From Shewanella aestuarii (GTDB taxonomy: Bacteria > Pseudomonadota > Gammaproteobacteria > Enterobacterales > Shewanellaceae): a stretch of 64,000 nucleotides of DNA. Position 1 is the first letter of the stretch; the number at the start of each line of letters is the position of its first letter. This document shows positions 17,635 through 25,144 of the stretch, one piece after another. The stretch lies in the NCBI RefSeq assembly GCF_014647215.1, contig NZ_BMOT01000010.1, positions 62,001 to 126,000 of the forward strand. The letters run 5' to 3'. The notes beneath the pieces were generated by a model. It saw only the letters and a program-made list of their open reading frames with translations, ran no database searches and had not been told where the DNA came from. The translations under genes were made by a program, and so were the position numbers.

Positions 17635-18918
17635 TCAAGTTGATATGTGTTCTTTGCCTTTTTCTGTTGGCATGGTGTCATTATCTGCAATCAAGGCTTT
17701 ACCCAAAATAATCAATCCAGGCCAAAATAGGTAAGCTAAGATTTCGAGGTTTTCGCCGAAGGTATACAACATCAGTAGCATTAATATCGCCATGCCGACT
17801 TTAGCTAAAGGGCGGGTGAATATATTGATCATCAATACAATAAAAGTCACTAGCATAGGTACCGCCAATGCAATGGCCCCAACTAAGCCTTTGACAAATA
17901 ACAATCCATACCAAGTGTGGTGCGATCCTATCGGCATATATTCGACCATATGTGGGCCTCGCTCTACAATGCCATGGCCAAATAATACCGCCTCATTCCA
18001 CCAACGCTCTACGGCTATGTCTGCTAGGGCCTGCCTTACTCTAGTCGAGTCCGCCCTAGCTGATTTTACCGCGGCGATGCTCATGGATATTTTGTTCAGA
18101 ATCGACTCACCGACAAATCCGGTGGCAAGGATCACTGGGCAAAGAACGAAATAAAGTATTGGCGAACGGACAAATTTAAGCATTGAAAAATAGCCAAATA
18201 AGGCGAGATAACAAATTAATGCTAAGCGTGATTGCGACATCAATACCATTAACAGACTGCCAATCACTCCCCAACGTTTCCATTGTGAGGAAGACTCTTG
18301 TAAAGCAAAAATGAAATATAAGTTACCCAACATGCCAAGTGCTGGCGCCCAAGGAGTGAATAGTCGCCAACGCGGGATACCGCTGCCAGGGTCAATTTCA
18401 TACAAGCTTAATGAGAAAAACTCTGGGCCTGGTCCACCAATAATACTTAAAGGTGAAACATAAAGAGTACTGGGTAAACGGATTATCCATGCGAGTAGAA
18501 ATATTGGTAATAATAAAACCGTGTGTTTACACACTTGGCAGCAGGCCCGATAAATAATTTGTGGCCTGATATCAAGGCAAGCTACAGCCGGAAAAATCGC
18601 TAAAAGTGCCCAGCCTTTTGCCCAACCGATAGAAGATTTAATTAATTTTGCGATGCCTAAACTTTGCTCTAAATGGCCCACAATCAATGCCATTAACATT
18701 ACCCACATACCAAACAGCCATACATAGTGGGTCAGGCTGATAGCATGTGCTGGCTGGTAAGATATTTTCTTAACTAATAAGCGACAAAATAATATCCAGG
18801 CAATCACCGGAGCAACAATATATAACCCGCCGATTAGCCAAAAAAGATAGCTATAAACTATTGCTTTATAGACGATTCTTTCGTCAGCATTTTGCGCAGT
18901 AATGGTTTGCGGATCCAT
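17635..18918 (-). CDS. O-antigen ligase/polymerase-family membrane protein (Wzy-like)
   Basis: A 427-residue protein with about ten hydrophobic segments. It has a long extracytoplasmic stretch in the second half (about residues 270-330: RADSTRVRQALADIAVERW, then FGHGIVERGPH and GSHHTWYGLL), and SQSRLALICYLALFGY before it. This layout is that of Wzy polymerases and WaaL-type ligases. Next to a chain-length protein and an export lipoprotein, polymerase is the likelier role. The start at 18918 overlaps the preceding gene by 61 bases; AGGA about ten bases upstream supports it and no later Met fits well. Confidence 0.75.
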   Translation of the reverse strand: MDPQTITAQNADERIVYKAIVYSYLFWLIGGLYIVAPVIAWILFCRLLVKKISYQPAHAISLTHYVWLFGMWVMLMALIVGHLEQSLGIAKLIKSSIGWAKGWALLAIFPAVACLDIRPQIIYRACCQVCKHTVLLLPIFLLAWIIRLPSTLYVSPLSIIGGPGPEFFSLSLYEIDPGSGIPRWRLFTPWAPALGMLGNLYFIFALQESSSQWKRWGVIGSLLMVLMSQSRLALICYLALFGYFSMLKFVRSPILYFVLCPVILATGFVGESILNKISMSIAAVKSARADSTRVRQALADIAVERWWNEAVLFGHGIVERGPHMVEYMPIGSHHTWYGLLFVKGLVGAIALAVPMLVTFIVLMINIFTRPLAKVGMAILMLLMLYTFGENLEILAYLFWPGLIILGKALIADNDTMPTEKGKEHIST

Positions 18919-20423
18919 AAAATACTCAGTCCTATTAGTGCCATAAATGACGCGCCAAAAGCCGCTACCAGTAATAACATTGTCGCTAAATTATCTGCTT
19001 TTGCAGGCAAAGAAGGCGGTGACAACAATTGCAATAGGGGATAGGCAGTAAAAATATCGGCCTTACCTACATCCATTTTGGCTACGGCAGAGGTCATTAC
19101 CGCAGTAGCTAATTGATGAGCGCGGTGTAAATCTTCTAATTTAGCGGCATCATCGTTTGAAAGCTCTAAGCGAGTTTCCCACTGCAAAATTTGACCATCA
19201 AGGGTACTTAACTCTTCATTAAGGCCTGTATAGGTGGCTCTTAACTGAATGAGTTGCTCCATTAAATCGGCACGACCATCAATGTCATCTAATAATAGCT
19301 TGTTAATCAATGCGCGGTCAGTTTTGCCTTTTTGATGTGCGATTAAAGTGGCAATGCGATCCGATAGGGCATTTTGCAACTTTAACTCTTCGGCATTTAA
19401 ACTGGTTATTTGGGGATGATTACTGCCAAAGTGCGCTGAAAGCTCGTGTAACTTACCTAAGATCTCATTATGAGCTGTGAGTAATTGCTGAAATAATTTA
19501 TCGTTATGCAGTTTCAATAAATCGGCGGCCTCATCGGCAGTGGTGCCTATGTGCAACATTAACGATTTTTCTTCAGCTTCAATGCCTTTCAATTTTGAAA
19601 TCATATTGACGCGGTTATGACGAAGACGTTCAATGGTAAGCGCGAGCTCTTTAAACTGATCAAGCGAGACTAAGCCGCGTTCAGATTGAAACGCTAAAAT
19701 AGCGTCTTGGGATAGCTTCACTTTTTGATTGTATCCCGCTAAACCTTGGATAATACCGCTTTCTCTTAAGTTGACTTCATCAGCCCGTAAGTCGTTGAGC
19801 AAATTTTGCAAAGAATGGTAAAGCGCCCAGGCTTTGTCTTGGGCTTCTTTTGCTGAGCCACCTTTGATACTAAACTCCATCAAGCCAGTTTGACTGGGGA
19901 GTTTGAGCTTTGGTTTGCCAAGCTGGCCTACTGGCATTTCTAAACTTGTTGCTGCAGAGGTCAGTAATAAATCGCTGTCTGATATGGCTTTATAGTTTTC
20001 TCTAGGGTCAATCGCAGAGCTTAAATAAGGAGAGCTTGATGAGCTGGTGGCTTGGCCTAGGCTGTCCAAGCTAACCAATGCGCCAGCGCCATTACCGGGT
20101 AAAATTAAGGTCCATTTAGATACATAAGAAGTGGGTTTTATCGCCATTAATAAAAAAGCACTTGCCCAGATAATCAGTAAACTGATGAGTGCGGTTTTAA
20201 AATATAACTTTTTGCGCGCATTAGGCGTCAGTTTGCTCCCTTCTAAGGCAGCACGTTTAATCCAAAACAAATAAGCTAATTCACTTAGGCTATTATCTTT
20301 GGCATCATTTATCTGATAATCAACTTCATGGGAAGATTTTTTTGAGACATTTTTAACCGGTTCAGTAAAAGGAACACTGATTTTTTCATATTCCAAAATG
20401 TCTTTTTCAATGACGTTATCCAT
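18858..20423 (-). CDS. Polysaccharide chain-length regulator (Wzz/GumC-like, no kinase domain)
   Basis: Two membrane helices frame a long periplasmic part: about residues 75-95 (TALISLLIIWASAFLLMAI) and 480-505. The PxxG-type region before the second helix reads LLSPPSLPAKADN. The middle (about 215-450) is rich in heptad-like Leu and charged residues and should form coiled coils. No tyrosine-kinase Walker motifs follow the second helix, so any partner kinase is elsewhere or absent. The protein would set polymer length together with the OPX lipoprotein encoded just upstream (11-base gap). Confidence 0.82.
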   Translation of the reverse strand: MDNVIEKDILEYEKISVPFTEPVKNVSKKSSHEVDYQINDAKDNSLSELAYLFWIKRAALEGSKLTPNARKKLYFKTALISLLIIWASAFLLMAIKPTSYVSKWTLILPGNGAGALVSLDSLGQATSSSSSPYLSSAIDPRENYKAISDSDLLLTSAATSLEMPVGQLGKPKLKLPSQTGLMEFSIKGGSAKEAQDKAWALYHSLQNLLNDLRADEVNLRESGIIQGLAGYNQKVKLSQDAILAFQSERGLVSLDQFKELALTIERLRHNRVNMISKLKGIEAEEKSLMLHIGTTADEAADLLKLHNDKLFQQLLTAHNEILGKLHELSAHFGSNHPQITSLNAEELKLQNALSDRIATLIAHQKGKTDRALINKLLLDDIDGRADLMEQLIQLRATYTGLNEELSTLDGQILQWETRLELSNDDAAKLEDLHRAHQLATAVMTSAVAKMDVGKADIFTAYPLLQLLSPPSLPAKADNLATMLLLVAAFGASFMALIGLSILWIRKPLLRKMLTKESSIKQ

Positions 20424-20434
20424 GTGAGGCTCCT

Positions 20435-21706
20435 TTATAACCAGCCGATAAGGCTAGAAGGAATAAGCACTTCAGTTACGCTGCGTGCCATTTCACGCAA
20501 GTTAGTCATGCGAGAGTCATAGCAAGCAAGCCCGTCTCCTGGCAGCAATACTGGGTTCATATCATTCGACCATGATTGCTGGATAAGACCATCAATAGAG
20601 CGCTCAACTACATCCACTTGATTAGAAAGTGGATTTTTGGTGATAAGCAAAATATAACGTCCTGCATTGGTTGATTGTGCGCCACCGACACAGTTAGCGG
20701 CGATAGCACCATTCAAAAGCCGCGTGCCATAAGGAAAACGTGTGGCTTCACGGTCAACTGCCGATTGGCTGTTTGAGCTTGCGGGTTGAGTGAGGTTTGA
20801 AATGTACACTCGAATACCAGGAGCGGTAATCGGTGAGGGTCTTGCTAGCTCATCATCAAACTGATGACTACTAGGGACATGGATTTTATCGCCACTCATT
20901 AAGGTAAATTCTTGAATGGCCTCACCAGTTAATGTTCCACTCAAATCCAGACTAAAAATTTGATTGTCGCGGATCACATTGACTGCGGTTAAGTCGGCGT
21001 CTGGGCGAATACCGCCGGATGAGCGCAGGGCAGCCTCAATGCTGCGTTCAGTTGCTTGATCGCCGGCAAAGTTACTACCATCATCTTTCACTTCAATAGG
21101 CAGCTTCTTATTGATCATGTGTTGACCAGGTTCAAATACGGCACCTGAAGTCATAATATTGATGGGTGCCCAACTGATTGGCACAATGCTAATGCGAATA
21201 GCATGTGGCTTCATAAGGTTTTCATTAATCAGTTGATTCTTAATTGCTTGGTTAAGTTGCGCTAAAGTGAGGTTTTTGGCTACAACAGCCTGCATGTAAG
21301 GCAAGTAGATATTACCATCAGCATCAATTTCAACGGCTTTGCTAAAATCCCCTCCGTTTAAGATACTGATGTCCAGTTTATCGCCAACAGACAGCTTAAG
21401 TTGGGCATTTTTCCATTGAGTTGTTTGTAGACTCGGGTCTAAATGGCCGACCTTAAAACTGTCTTTGTTAATCACTGTGTTGTTGGCATCGTTCATGGTC
21501 ACATGTTCTGCAAGAGTAAATGCAGGGTTACTGGGTTTTTGAGCACTGATTTGGCGGTCATAGGGCATAGTTTGACCAAAGTAATGGCATTCTGTCAGAG
21601 TGTCCATTTGACAAATATCTTTGCTAGCAGGCGCATTCGGAGTCACACAGCCAGTTAAGCTGGTGCTGAAAATACCGATAAGTACCGCGAGTTTTGTGTT
21701 TGTCAT
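20435..21706 (-). CDS. Outer-membrane polysaccharide export lipoprotein (OPX/Wza family)
   Basis: The signal peptide ends in the lipobox LTGC (Cys19). The poly-export domain starts near residue 100 (KLSVGDKLDISILNGGDFS, then VEIDADGNIYLPYMQAV), followed by SLBB-type segments (TSGAVFEPGQHMINKK, SGDKIHVP). Length 423 is longer than Wza. It should form the outer-membrane channel for the polymer. AAGGAG lies just before ATG 21706, and it follows the STAS gene after 41 bases in the same operon. Confidence 0.88.
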   Translation of the reverse strand: MTNTKLAVLIGIFSTSLTGCVTPNAPASKDICQMDTLTECHYFGQTMPYDRQISAQKPSNPAFTLAEHVTMNDANNTVINKDSFKVGHLDPSLQTTQWKNAQLKLSVGDKLDISILNGGDFSKAVEIDADGNIYLPYMQAVVAKNLTLAQLNQAIKNQLINENLMKPHAIRISIVPISWAPINIMTSGAVFEPGQHMINKKLPIEVKDDGSNFAGDQATERSIEAALRSSGGIRPDADLTAVNVIRDNQIFSLDLSGTLTGEAIQEFTLMSGDKIHVPSSHQFDDELARPSPITAPGIRVYISNLTQPASSNSQSAVDREATRFPYGTRLLNGAIAANCVGGAQSTNAGRYILLITKNPLSNQVDVVERSIDGLIQQSWSNDMNPVLLPGDGLACYDSRMTNLREMARSVTEVLIPSSLIGWL

Positions 21707-21747
21707 TATGTGGCTCCTTAGAATGAATCAATTAAGATAAATGCGAG

Positions 21748-22113
21748 TTAACTGGCAATATCTTCAATATTTGAGCTGTAATTTAAGCCGTCTAACGCTT
21801 GCTCCTCTGATTCATAAATATCCATAATATGGTGAAGACGGGTAAGTTCGATTAATGCCCTGACACTGGATTTAGGGTTAAGTAATACAATATCGCCTTG
21901 GTAACTTATTGCCTGTTTACGGGCAGAAATTAACACTGATAAACCACTTGAATCGATATACTCTAAGTTACTCATGTCAATGACTAATCGACTATGACCT
22001 TGATTTATATAATCTAAAATTGCAGCGCGATAGGTGGGTGTTTGTGCCATCACCATTTTTCCAGGTAAACGAACAACACTGGCATATTTGTCTGTTATTA
22101 ATTCGAAGTTCAT
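21748..22113 (-). CDS. STAS-domain anti-sigma-factor-antagonist-like protein (SypA-like)
   Basis: A single 121-residue STAS domain with the phosphorylation loop NLEYIDSSGLSVL; the second Ser of DSSGL is Ser56. Such proteins switch between phosphorylated and free forms through an RsbW-type kinase and a PP2C phosphatase; both occur at 23158-24874. In Vibrio fischeri, SypA is the equivalent first gene of the syp locus and is controlled at Ser56 by SypE, as I recall. It is the first gene of the operon behind the sigma54-type element at 22216-22231, with GAGGTGA before its ATG. Likely role: post-transcriptional switch for polysaccharide output. Confidence 0.85.
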   Translation of the reverse strand: MNFELITDKYASVVRLPGKMVMAQTPTYRAAILDYINQGHSRLVIDMSNLEYIDSSGLSVLISARKQAISYQGDIVLLNPKSSVRALIELTRLHHIMDIYESEEQALDGLNYSSNIEDIAS

Positions 22114-22215
22114 AATGTCACCTCATTTATTGTTGAATTGCCGAGTAAGATATATTTGCTGTTTTACGTTTAGTTGTAGGGGACGAAAACAAGCTATCTT
22201 GTACGTCTAAGATTT

Positions 22216-22231
22216 TGCAGTAAGCATGCCA
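22216..22231 (-). promoter_or_regulatory. Sigma54-type promoter of the STAS-OPX-chain-length-polymerase operon
   Basis: The minus strand reads TGGCATGCTTACTGCA: GG and GC are ten bases apart, with one mismatch in each half against TGGCACG-N4-TTGCA. It lies about 100 bases before ATG 22113. Confidence 0.7.
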
Positions 22232-22308
22232 ACATTTAATTTGTTGTTTTTTATCAATTAATTTAAATTTTTGATATGGGGTTCGCAAATTGAATATAAG
22301 AATTAGCA

Positions 22309-22328
22309 ATATGCAACAGATTGCATAT
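22309..22328. promoter_or_regulatory. Inverted repeat, candidate activator site (copy 3)
   Basis: ATATGCAA (22309-22316) and TTGCATAT (22321-22328) form a perfect 8-bp inverted repeat with a 4-base spacer. With the preceding AGCA it resembles the right half of copies 1 and 2 (GCAnnATGCAA). It lies about 80 bases upstream of the -24 element, nearly the same distance as the corresponding half in copy 2. Confidence 0.5.
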
Positions 22329-22493
22329 ACCTAATTTTAGGGATTAAAAACGGAAATAAACCAAGAGTAAAAAGATAGAACACCGCCCAAATTCACCGCT
22401 AGTCTGCATCTAACATTTAAAACTTATCACTGTAATTTGTGTTTTTATTGAACAGAAAAATATAATTAAGTCATAAATTCGTCATTGGCGGAT

Positions 22494-22505
22494 GCAACCG
22501 GTTGC
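22494..22505. promoter_or_regulatory. Perfect 12-bp palindrome GCAACCGGTTGC
   Basis: GCAACCGGTTGC reads the same on both strands and has the CG centre common in LacI/GalR-family operators. It sits in the 659-base gap between the STAS gene and the small lipoprotein gene. No matching regulator gene is in the window. Confidence 0.35.
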
Positions 22506-22615
22506 TGAAAAATGGGTAGATATTATTGGGTTTGATAAAGTGTAATGTGCTCTGCAATAAAATAAGCAGCTCCTTTAATAAAGCTTACGAAATGGTGACA
22601 GTATTGCTGTTTTAT

Positions 22616-22625
22616 GGGGGGGGGG
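22616..22625. repeat. Homopolymer of ten G
   Basis: Ten consecutive G residues in an AT-rich intergenic stretch, about 150 bases before the small lipoprotein gene. Such tracts are prone to slippage during replication and also to sequencing error. Confidence 0.7.
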
Positions 22626-22772
22626 CTGCGGTGATTTTGTTGGTGCATAACCTGCCTATTTAATATGTTGCCATTAAGTGTATATTACTGATGTTAATGT
22701 CATAGTCAGGTATTGATCTCTACTAAGGCTAATTGCTGTAACAACAAGATTAACATTAATAAAGGATATGCA

Positions 22773-22973
22773 ATGTTGCTTAAACTACTGTTCGGCTGCT
22801 GTGTTTTATTGGCGTTGAGCGCTTGTGTGACTTCTTCCTCTGAAAGCCATGATGAGAGGGACATCTTATTAGAGCCACAAGTGCCCGCAGAACAAATCGA
22901 TCCAATGATGGAAAATAATGAACGTCTTATCAGAGAAAGTTTAGAGGACGAGATGCAAAGAAGGTTTAAGTAA
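22773..22973 (+). CDS. Small lipoprotein of unknown function
   Basis: I chose ATG 22773 because AAAGGA (22761-22766) lies six bases before it and the protein then begins with a proper lipoprotein signal (MLLKLLFGCCVLLALSAC, Cys18 as the lipidated residue). The mature part is about 49 residues, acidic and rich in Glu, with RRF near the end. I recognise no family. It lies between the two arms of the polysaccharide locus but on the opposite strand to both neighbours. A link to the locus is possible only by position. Confidence 0.65.
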   Translation: MLLKLLFGCCVLLALSACVTSSSESHDERDILLEPQVPAEQIDPMMENNERLIRESLEDEMQRRFK

Positions 22974-23093
22974 TCAAGCTGTAAAAATGGTTGAGTATTG
23001 ACGGTATAAACCATAATCAGTTTATCGTGGAGTCATTTGTTTGATATGCGCTTATTATCCTCAGCTGAGGTTAACTAAATTGCGCTAGGTTAT

Positions 23094-23136
23094 GTTGTTA
23101 ACTTGACTAACTCATTTCAATAGTCAAGCTAACAAC
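23094..23136. terminator. Long inverted repeat between convergent genes
   Basis: Bases 23094-23109 pair with 23121-23136 over 16 positions with one mismatch (GTTGTTA and CTTGACTA against TAGTCAAG and TAACAAC). It lies between the lipoprotein gene and the convergent kinase gene, so it may end transcripts from both sides, although no T-run follows. The 12-bp palindrome CCTCAGCTGAGG is nearby at 23059-23070. Confidence 0.45.
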
Positions 23137-23157
23137 GGATACGACGACTAACATTTA

Positions 23158-23550
23158 TCAATGCCTCAACAAACTCATTCTTAAATGATTACCTAATACC
23201 GTTGGTTGATTCAAAACTTGATCCATCCAGTTATACATAATCCATAAACCTCTGCCATTCTCGGTATTAATATCAGGGCAGTCCGTTGGTGTTGGCAATG
23301 AGTGATATTCTGCCGTATCCAGTAAGTCGACGATAATTCGGTCGGCATTGCAATGCATCAATAAGGTAATATTTGCAGCCTTGCACTGGGTATGTTGCAA
23401 GATATTGTTAACCCCCTCTAAAGTGCAAGTGATGACCTTAAATCTTTGTCGGTCATTTATTGCGTTATTCAGCATAAATTGATCTAACTCAACACAAAAT
23501 TGTTGTTGCTCAATAACTTGATGATTTAAATTTAGTTGTAAGCTATTCAT
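23158..23550 (-). CDS. RsbW-like ATP-binding kinase (anti-sigma-factor type)
   Basis: This 130-residue protein has the HATPase fold of serine kinases such as RsbW: an N-box EGVNNILQHT near residue 45, LLDTAE near residue 77 where the G1 box should be, and a G2 box NGRGLWIMYNW near residue 97. The G1 glycine of DxG is replaced by Ala (DTA), so ATP handling may be altered. It follows the receiver-PP2C gene by ten bases. The natural target is the STAS protein at 21748-22113. In V. fischeri this domain is the N-terminal part of SypE; here it is a separate protein. Confidence 0.78.
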   Translation of the reverse strand: MNSLQLNLNHQVIEQQQFCVELDQFMLNNAINDRQRFKVITCTLEGVNNILQHTQCKAANITLLMHCNADRIIVDLLDTAEYHSLPTPTDCPDINTENGRGLWIMYNWMDQVLNQPTVLGNHLRMSLLRH

Positions 23551-23560
23551 GTTTTGCTCC

Positions 23561-24874
23561 TTATGCCACAGTTAATGGCGAGGGTATTAATTGAGCTAAT
23601 AGTTCATTGCTCAACTTTTTCGGTGTATTTTGAAATTGCTCGCTATTATCCGCTTGATCCAAACTGCTAGTCAGCGTGTGATTCGAAAACAGCATGATTG
23701 ACATATCATCTTGTCCATCTCCTTGCTTCCAATCGGATAATGCATGGCGGATGTGGTGCATCATGGCATCACCGCTAATAACTTGTTTTAATGTACAAAG
23801 TGCTTTTAATCTTTGTAATCCAAACATTCCGTGAGTTGGATTATTCATTTCATATATTCCGTCGGAAAAAATCATTAACTGTTGATCTGCTTTTAAGGTG
23901 CCTTGCCAATTAACATATTGGGTATTGGCGGCTATCCCAACAGGCAGACTGGACTGCATATTGATTGAGTCACAATTATTTTGATTGATTAATAGTGGCT
24001 GAGGGTGCCCGGCATTACACAGTTCATATTCACCTGTACAGCAATTCATTTTACCAATGATCATGGTGGCAAATTGACCTTGATCACTGGGATCAAAAAA
24101 TACTCGGTTAATGTATTCCATCAATATATCTGGGCTAGTGTGCCAATCTGCTCTGTTGGGATTGAGTGCTTGGGCCAAAGTAAAACTTTGCATTGCGGCG
24201 CCAGCACCGTGACCTGAAACATCAATCAGAAAAAATCCCATCCACTGTTGATCAATTTTAAAACATTGAAACACGTCACCCGCTAATTCAGTCGCCGCCT
24301 GAAAGTAATGGTTAACCTGCCATTGTTGCTGGATAAAACGCTTAGCCGGTAACAAAGAGTGCTGAAGTTGTGCTGCTTGCTTAAGCTCGGCTTTTTTCTC
24401 AGCGAGTAACTTGGTTGTTTGCGTGAGTGCGTCATTAAGTGCTTGATGCTGTTTGTGCAGTATTTTTTGGGATTTAATTAATCTCAGCGCAGCGATGACA
24501 CGAGTGGTTAATACTCTGGGATCAAAAGGTTTTGCTAAATAATCATCAGCACCTGATTGCAACGCATACACCAGATCTTCGGTTTCATTATTGCCAGTAA
24601 GCAGCAAGATATAAGGGGTGTAGACCTCGGCTTTAAGGTGTTTACACAGCGCTATGCCACTAAGATTTGGCATACGCCAATCACTGACCACTAAATCGAT
24701 TGCTTGAGTTTGACAAATCGCCAGAGCTTCTTGGCCATCCGTTGCCTGATGAAAGGTCATGCTGCAACCCTCAAGTGTGACTTGTTGCAAAATACTGGCA
24801 ATAAACAAGCGTTCGCTTGGCGTATCTTCAACAAGCAGAATACTAATATTGTGGGTTGCTTCAGTTAAGTTCAT
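23561..24874 (-). CDS. Response regulator with PP2C-type serine phosphatase domain (SypE/RsbU-like)
   Basis: Residues 10-130 are a receiver domain (ILLVEDTPSE, VVSDWRMPNLSG with the phospho-Asp near 65, LLLTGN, KPFDP). A coiled linker spans about 135-180. Residues 185-400 are a PP2C/SpoIIE phosphatase (ATELAGDVFQ, LIDVSGHGAGAAM, CNAGHPQPLL, IFSDGIYE, GQDDMSIM) with its metal-binding Asp residues intact. It should dephosphorylate the STAS protein when activated through its receiver. It is transcribed away from the hybrid kinase gene and is first in a two-gene operon with the RsbW-like kinase. Confidence 0.88.
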   Translation of the reverse strand: MNLTEATHNISILLVEDTPSERLFIASILQQVTLEGCSMTFHQATDGQEALAICQTQAIDLVVSDWRMPNLSGIALCKHLKAEVYTPYILLLTGNNETEDLVYALQSGADDYLAKPFDPRVLTTRVIAALRLIKSQKILHKQHQALNDALTQTTKLLAEKKAELKQAAQLQHSLLPAKRFIQQQWQVNHYFQAATELAGDVFQCFKIDQQWMGFFLIDVSGHGAGAAMQSFTLAQALNPNRADWHTSPDILMEYINRVFFDPSDQGQFATMIIGKMNCCTGEYELCNAGHPQPLLINQNNCDSINMQSSLPVGIAANTQYVNWQGTLKADQQLMIFSDGIYEMNNPTHGMFGLQRLKALCTLKQVISGDAMMHHIRHALSDWKQGDGQDDMSIMLFSNHTLTSSLDQADNSEQFQNTPKKLSNELLAQLIPSPLTVA

Positions 24875-25041
24875 GGGTGACTCCAGTTTTCAGTTATGCC
24901 TGCATCATTGATGGTGCAACAGCAAATAAACCATTCCGTGTTTATACCTAATTGGTATAGCAATAGTTGTTCCATAATTAAATGTATCTACTAAACAAGT
25001 AGTTATGCGTTGCGACATTAAGCTGTGAGCTATTCATTCTC

Positions 25042-25072
25042 AAATTGCATTCTGCTCATTGCAAAATGCAAC
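25042..25072. promoter_or_regulatory. Candidate activator site (copy 4) in the regulator divergent region
   Basis: Read on the minus strand, the block contains GTTGCATTTTGCAA, GAGCAGAATGCAA in the same order as copies 1 and 2. It lies between divergent 24874 and 25145. I find no GG-N10-GC sigma54 pair for either gene here. The adjoining TTCTCAAATTGC at 25037-25048 also resembles the V. fischeri SypG site as I remember it (TTCTCA-N3-TGC). Confidence 0.45.
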
Positions 25073-25144
25073 TGCGTCATCCATAGTGATTATGTGACGT
25101 AAAATCAAATGCTTTAGTGAACAACTAATAAAGGGAGCAAGAAT

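Noticed and set aside
22706..23014. 102-codon minus-strand frame over the small lipoprotein gene
   Set aside because: The plus-strand frame has a lipobox and ribosome binding site; this one has neither domain nor context.
24875..25144. Sigma54 promoter for the hybrid kinase or the PP2C operon
   Set aside because: I searched by eye for GG-N10-GC on both strands and found none, in spite of the TGCAA-rich element present.
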